This document shows, piece by piece, positions 34,190 through 38,061 of a stretch of DNA of 38,061 nt. The notes below the pieces were generated by a model. The model made no database searches. It was not told the origin of the DNA and saw only the letters and a list, made by a program, of their open reading frames with translations. The stretch spans positions 1-38,061 of the forward strand of contig NZ_CAJVAS010000058.1 of assembly GCF_910593845.1 (NCBI RefSeq), in the 5' to 3' direction. Position 1 is the stretch's first letter. Each line of letters opens with the position of its first letter. The position numbers were made by a program, and so were the translations under genes. The DNA is from Paenibacillus solanacearum (lineage in GTDB: Bacteria > Bacillota > Bacilli > Paenibacillales > NBRC-103111).

Positions 34190-36727
34190 ATGACAGCAGT
34201 CAGCAGCTATTTAGCGTATTCTCCATTGCCCTTGCGGCACAGCGTAATCAACCGGTGGATGGTCAGCGGCATATTCACGCGCAACGTGCGGTTCGAGCCG
34301 ATGACAATGGAAGGGGATATCAACGATTGGCTCATTAAAGGCTTCTCCATTCATGAGAATCCTTGCCGCAAGGAATTTGTCGACGCCAGACGGTCCGCCA
34401 ATCCGGAGCTTCCGTTCACGGAGCCGCCGGCGGCCGGGGGACAGCTATCGCTCTGGGATTCGTTCAAGTCTTGGGACGTGTACTTCCCATGGGGCAATTC
34501 GCGGGTCGAGGAATCCGGTTTCTATTATGTGCCTACGCATATGCTGAGGTACGCGTATACGACGGTGGTCAGCCCGGCCGCGCATAAAGCGGTGTTTCAC
34601 CTGAAAACCTGCGGAAGCGTGGCGCTGTGGGTGAACGGGCGGCTCGTCTGCGACTTTACGCCTTTTACGAGAAACATCGAGCAGAAGACGCAGGTGGAAA
34701 TCGAGCTGGAAGCGGGCGAGAACCGGTTCTTCGTATGCCATGAGGATCTTGCGGAGCGCGACACACTGTATCATTATACGCTGGAATATGCAGGCCCCGA
34801 GCCGCTGGAAATTCGTATCCCGTTGGCGGATTCGGAAACGGCGGCGAATGTGGCGGCTATGGAAGAATCGCTGGAGCGGTCGTGCGTCCCGGCAGACAGC
34901 GTAACTGACGACGAGATCCGTATTATGTTTGAACAGCCGTTTACCCGAAACGTATCGTTTGAGGTGAGCTACAGCAGCTTCTTCAGCGGCCGCTATGCGA
35001 TGCAGCGGGAGCTTGCAGCGGGACAGCGCGACCTGGTACTGGGACATACGTCCGAATTCGGAATCGATTATAAATATTTCGAAGTGAGCGCCCGGATCGG
35101 CCATGCGACGGTCCGCAAGCTGTTCGGCATTGAGCTTGTGAACAACCGGTTCCAGCCGCAGAACGGCGAGGCACTCTCGGTGAAGGAACGCAAGCAAGCG
35201 GCGCTGGAATGCGTAGCCGACCTCGGTATTCCGAATATTCATACGGCCATCGCGAAGCTCAAGACCGGAGGCGACCCCGAGCAATCCAGAGACATGATTC
35301 TAAACGGATTGATCGGCATCGAAGAGCGGCGGGACTGCGCCGACTTTTACTTGATCGCCTTGTTCCGCTTCTGGCGCGATTATCGCGACAGCGGCTTGTT
35401 CGACGAAGCGTTCTGGGGCCGCGTCAAGGAAACGATGCTCGGCTTCCGCTACTGGATCGACGAGCCGGGGGACGATGTGATGTGGTTTTTCAGCGAAAAC
35501 CACGCGCTGCTGTTCCATAGCTGCCAGCTGCTTGCGGGCCAGCTGTTCCCTGACGATCGGTTTACGAACAGCGGCGAAACCGGAGCCCAGAGACAGGCGA
35601 AGGCGGAAGCGCAGCTCATCGGCTGGTTCGAGCGGTTCTTCGCCGAAGGCTTGGCCGAATGGAATTCCAGCGCCTATATCCCGATCGATTTCCTGGGGCT
35701 CATCCAGCTCTATGACCTGGCCGAGCTGCCGGTATTAAGGGAAGAGGCTCGACGAGCAATGGATCTTCTGTATGGGTACATGATGTCCGAAGCCCATGAC
35801 GGCTACTTGACCTCCACGTTCGGCCGCAGCTATGAGAAAGAGCTGCTCGGCAACCATGCCGCAGGGACGACCTCGCTCATCTGGGTCGGTTACGGCGTCG
35901 GCAACGTGAACAGCACCTCGTTCAACGTGTCGCTGTATTTATCCGACTACACGCCTCCGCAAGAGCTCGGCGAGCTGACGAAGCTGGGCGAAGGCGAAGA
36001 GCTGGAATTCCAGCTGGAGCAAGGCAAGGACGGATACGCGAAGCTTACGCATTACCGGACAAGCGGGTTCGTCTTGTCCAGCATTGCCGACTTCCGCCCC
36101 GGCTTGAAAGGGTACCAGGAGCATGTGCTGCATCTTGCGTTTTCGCCTGTGGCGCAAATCTGGGTGAATCATCCGGGAGAGATTTACGCTCACGGTTCGG
36201 GACGGCCGAGCTTCTGGGCCGGGAACGGCTGCTTGCCGAAGGTCGGGCAGTACAAGGGACTGGGCATCCTGCTGTTCGACGTGGACCCGGATCATGACGC
36301 CGACTACACGCACGCCTACTTCCCGGTGGACGCCTTTGCCCGGGTCGAAAGCCGCGGATCGTGGTTTTTCGCGGAAAGCGCCGGTGCCTATGCCGCCGTC
36401 TACGCGGCCGGCGGACTGGAGCTGACCGATAGCGGCACGAACCGCGGGCGCGAGCTTACGTCGAAAGGGCGGCGCAACGTATGGCTGGTGACGGCGGCGG
36501 ATCGTCAGGAGTTCGCTTCTTTCGAGCAGTTCATCGATCGCATGGAACGGATGCCGCACGAAGTATCCGTGGATACGCTGGAGGTGCGCCTGAAGGATGC
36601 CCGGTACGGTGAAGTTCGCTTTGGCTGGCAGCAGCCGCTGACGGTTGACGGAGAAGAAGTGCGCGTCCGCGATTGCGGGGTTCGCGGCACATTGCAGCGG
36701 AAGGCAAGGGAGGTATCCGGCACATGA
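34190..36727 (+). CDS. Large uncharacterised protein, possible polysaccharide lyase
   Basis: 845 aa; I do not recognise a named family with certainty. Residues about 1-220 look like a beta-sandwich (WDSFKSWDVYFPWGNSRVEE, GSVALWVNGRLVCDFTP as in sugar-binding modules). The middle (about 340-620) is helical and carries MWFFSENHALLFHSCQLLAG with Asn437-His438, followed by LFPDDRFTNSG; an Asn-His pair in a helical toroid is typical of heparinase/alginate-type lyases. The C-terminal third is again beta-rich, also as in toroid lyases. There is no signal peptide, so substrates would be imported oligosaccharides. The next gene, a GH105 hydrolase, acts on the unsaturated uronic acid ends that lyases create, and its ATG overlaps this stop. 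That context is the main support for a lyase function. Confidence 0.75.
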   Translation: MTAVSSYLAYSPLPLRHSVINRWMVSGIFTRNVRFEPMTMEGDINDWLIKGFSIHENPCRKEFVDARRSANPELPFTEPPAAGGQLSLWDSFKSWDVYFPWGNSRVEESGFYYVPTHMLRYAYTTVVSPAAHKAVFHLKTCGSVALWVNGRLVCDFTPFTRNIEQKTQVEIELEAGENRFFVCHEDLAERDTLYHYTLEYAGPEPLEIRIPLADSETAANVAAMEESLERSCVPADSVTDDEIRIMFEQPFTRNVSFEVSYSSFFSGRYAMQRELAAGQRDLVLGHTSEFGIDYKYFEVSARIGHATVRKLFGIELVNNRFQPQNGEALSVKERKQAALECVADLGIPNIHTAIAKLKTGGDPEQSRDMILNGLIGIEERRDCADFYLIALFRFWRDYRDSGLFDEAFWGRVKETMLGFRYWIDEPGDDVMWFFSENHALLFHSCQLLAGQLFPDDRFTNSGETGAQRQAKAEAQLIGWFERFFAEGLAEWNSSAYIPIDFLGLIQLYDLAELPVLREEARRAMDLLYGYMMSEAHDGYLTSTFGRSYEKELLGNHAAGTTSLIWVGYGVGNVNSTSFNVSLYLSDYTPPQELGELTKLGEGEELEFQLEQGKDGYAKLTHYRTSGFVLSSIADFRPGLKGYQEHVLHLAFSPVAQIWVNHPGEIYAHGSGRPSFWAGNGCLPKVGQYKGLGILLFDVDPDHDADYTHAYFPVDAFARVESRGSWFFAESAGAYAAVYAAGGLELTDSGTNRGRELTSKGRRNVWLVTAADRQEFASFEQFIDRMERMPHEVSVDTLEVRLKDARYGEVRFGWQQPLTVDGEEVRVRDCGVRGTLQRKAREVSGT

Positions 36728-37809
36728 ATCAAGAGACGATGTTACATGCGATCAAGCGCGTGTCTGGCGCGATGAAGTCGATGAAAAACGAAGGACTGGA
36801 TGAGATTTATCCGATCGGTCTGATCGACATTCATCTGTGGGAATGGCCGCAGGGCGTCGGGCTGTACGGGATGTATCAGTATTACGAGGAGACGAAAGAC
36901 GCGGACACGCTGCAATTTTTGCAGGACTGGTTCGATGCCCGCATCCGGGAAGGACTGCCCGAGAAAAACGTCAACACGTGCTCGCCGCTGCTGACGCTTA
37001 TCTCCTTATGCGAGCTGACGGGAAATGAGCAGTACATTCGGATTTGCGACGAATGGAGCCGCTGGATCATGGACGCGAAGGACGGGCTGATCCGCACCGG
37101 CGACGGCGCCTTCCAGCATATGATTACGGGCGACCCGAACGACGGGCAAATCTTGATCGACACGCTGTTCATGACCGTTCTCTTCTTGACGAAGGCGGGT
37201 GTCTACTTCAACCGTCCGGATTACGTCGAGGAAGCGAAAAAGCAATGCTTGATTCATATCAAATATTTGTATGACCGGCATTCCGGACTGTTCTTCCACG
37301 GATGGGACTTTAACGGGAGACATAACTACGGGGCCGTGCGCTGGGGGCGCGGCAACGGCTGGTATACATGCGGCATCGTCGACTTCCTGGACATGGTCGA
37401 GCTGGAGGAAGGGATCAAGCCATACTTGCTCGATACAATGCGCAGCCAGGTCGAAGCGCTCGCCGCGCTTCAAGCCGAAGACGGCATGTGGCATACGGTG
37501 CTGGACGATGCCTCGTCCTACAAAGAAACGTCCTGCACGGCCGCCTTCGGCTACGGCATATTGAAGGCGGTGCGCCAAGGCTATCTGGAGCCGAAGTATT
37601 CGCCGGTTGGCCGCAAGGCGCTCGCCGCCGTGCTGGACCGCATCGACGCGAGCGGCGTCGTGCAGGAAGTTTCGTACGGCACGCCGGTCGGCGGCGACGC
37701 GCAGTTTTATAAAGATATTCCGATTTCCCCGATGACTTACGGCCAAGCGCTAACGCTGCTGATCTTGATGGAAGGCTTGCGCGGCGCGAATCGCTCGAGG
37801 GAGAGCTGA
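36724..37809 (+). CDS. GH105 unsaturated glycuronyl hydrolase (YteR/YesR-like)
   Basis: 361 aa, usual for GH105. Visible family blocks: IHLWEWPQGVGLYGMYQYYE, a QILIDTLFMTVLFL motif whose Asp146 corresponds to the catalytic acid, GLFFHGWDFNGRHN, RWGRGNGW, and DGMWHTVLDD. The enzyme hydrolyses the terminal 4,5-unsaturated uronic acid from oligosaccharides such as rhamnogalacturonan fragments, in the cytoplasm (no signal peptide). ATG 36724 overlaps the upstream TGA (ATGA) and has AGGGAGGT about ten bases upstream, so it is translationally coupled to the putative lyase. A terminator follows about 95 bases after the stop; the stretch between shows only a small palindrome. Confidence 0.93.
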   Translation: MNQETMLHAIKRVSGAMKSMKNEGLDEIYPIGLIDIHLWEWPQGVGLYGMYQYYEETKDADTLQFLQDWFDARIREGLPEKNVNTCSPLLTLISLCELTGNEQYIRICDEWSRWIMDAKDGLIRTGDGAFQHMITGDPNDGQILIDTLFMTVLFLTKAGVYFNRPDYVEEAKKQCLIHIKYLYDRHSGLFFHGWDFNGRHNYGAVRWGRGNGWYTCGIVDFLDMVELEEGIKPYLLDTMRSQVEALAALQAEDGMWHTVLDDASSYKETSCTAAFGYGILKAVRQGYLEPKYSPVGRKALAAVLDRIDASGVVQEVSYGTPVGGDAQFYKDIPISPMTYGQALTLLILMEGLRGANRSRES

Positions 37810-37881
37810 TTCGGGGTCGGGAAAGGTACGGGAGCGGGACATTCGCAGAGCGCGACAGGCATAGCAAGCCGTTGCGGCAAT

Positions 37882-37893
37882 ATACGATCGTAT
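37882..37893. repeat. 12-base palindrome after the GH105 gene
   Basis: ATACGATCGTAT is a perfect palindrome 12 bases upstream of the terminator hairpin. No function can be assigned; it may be a protein-binding site or chance. Confidence 0.3.
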
Positions 37894-37903
37894 GATGGAG
37901 TGG

Positions 37904-37934
37904 GGCAGCCTGTATGTGGACAGGCTGCTTCTTT
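37904..37934 (+). terminator. Intrinsic terminator of the GH105 operon
   Basis: GCAGCCTG (37905-37912) and CAGGCTGC (37921-37928) form a perfect 8-bp GC-rich stem, with loop TATGTGGA and tail TTCTTT. The group II intron begins immediately after the tail. Confidence 0.8.
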
Positions 37935-38061
37935 GTGTGCGGCGTGCCCAGAAAGCACGCATCTTCTAGCCGGTGAAGGTCCGGTCGCGGGAGGGGCCAA
38001 GCCCCCGCGTAGCTAGGATACTTGCGTATGGCGAAATCTGTGCGTAAAAGCGTATCGACAA
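37935..38061 (+). mobile_element. Group II intron, 5' end (start of domain I)
   Basis: The sequence starts GTGTG, matching the group II 5' consensus GUGYG. It continues with a CGTGC/GCACG hairpin (37943-37960), CTAGCCGGTGAAGGTCCGGT, which is the conserved GUGAA-GUC region near the start of domain I, and a GCGGG-GGGGCC/CCCCGC stem. No protein is encoded within the visible 127 bases; the reverse transcriptase would lie beyond the edge. Insertion directly behind a terminator hairpin is the known habit of class IIC introns. Whether it belongs to the same family as the intron end at 1-120 cannot be judged, because different parts are visible. Confidence 0.7.

Noticed and set aside
1..38061. tRNA, rRNA or known riboswitch genes.
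   Set aside because: I saw no cloverleaf, rRNA or recognisable riboswitch sequence; a covariance-model scan would be decisive.

Overview
The window looks like chromosome from a Paenibacillus-type member of the Bacillota. The evidence is a set of typical protein families: large membrane-anchored AraC regulators, LipO/MalE-type solute-binding proteins, a GH105 unsaturated glycuronyl hydrolase, very long DUF11-repeat proteins, collagen-like Gly-X-Y proteins, a Bacillus-type class D beta-lactamase and a MocR regulator. Shine-Dalgarno sequences are strong and UUG/GUG starts are frequent. I identified everything by reading motifs; no database search was run.

Layout. Bases 1-120 are the 3' end (domains V and VI) of a group II intron, abutting the stop codon of a serine hydrolase gene (minus strand, 123-1271). 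From 1650 to 10601 there is a plus-strand carbohydrate locus: a transmembrane AraC regulator, two solute-binding proteins, a sialate O-acetylesterase-like SGNH esterase and a Tat-exported beta-helix protein, with no permease genes. From 10602 to 12741 there is a 14-codon leader peptide, two intrinsic terminators and an AT-richer gene for an ABC-class ATPase (PF09818). From 12785 to 17283 (minus) a SWIM zinc-finger gene and an SNF2 helicase gene overlap by ATGA. From 17512 to 26413 (minus) come a methyltransferase and two ORFs that together form an 18-unit DUF11 array, split by a frame change. From 26638 to 28859 there are two tandem collagen-like genes, the second broken by a 7-base deletion. 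Then come a remnant of an epoxide hydrolase gene, a class D beta-lactamase (minus) and a divergent MocR regulator. From 31743 to 37809 there is a second carbohydrate locus: a lipoprotein solute-binding protein behind a perfect-consensus CcpA cre site, a cupin-AraC regulator, a large unrecognised toroid-type protein (possibly a polysaccharide lyase) and a GH105 hydrolase. It ends in a terminator with the 5' end of a second group II intron directly behind it.

How the genes work together. The two carbohydrate loci fit capture of acidic, acetylated plant or microbial polysaccharide: regulators sense the sugar, binding proteins capture oligosaccharides, and the esterase, beta-helix protein, lyase candidate and GH105 cut them up. 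cre-like sites suggest glucose repression. The DUF11, collagen-like and methyltransferase genes look like a surface or spore-coat module.

Best candidate for something undescribed: the leader upstream of the PF09818 ATPase. Eleven bases inside the leader peptide ORF (10775-10785) can pair with 10826-10836 and thereby block the 5' arm of the terminator at 10822-10850. This is the arrangement expected for ribosome-mediated transcription attenuation, as known for antibiotic-inducible resistance genes. Also notable are the split DUF11 array, whose alternating repeat types stay in phase across the break, and two genes that appear to start at AUU.
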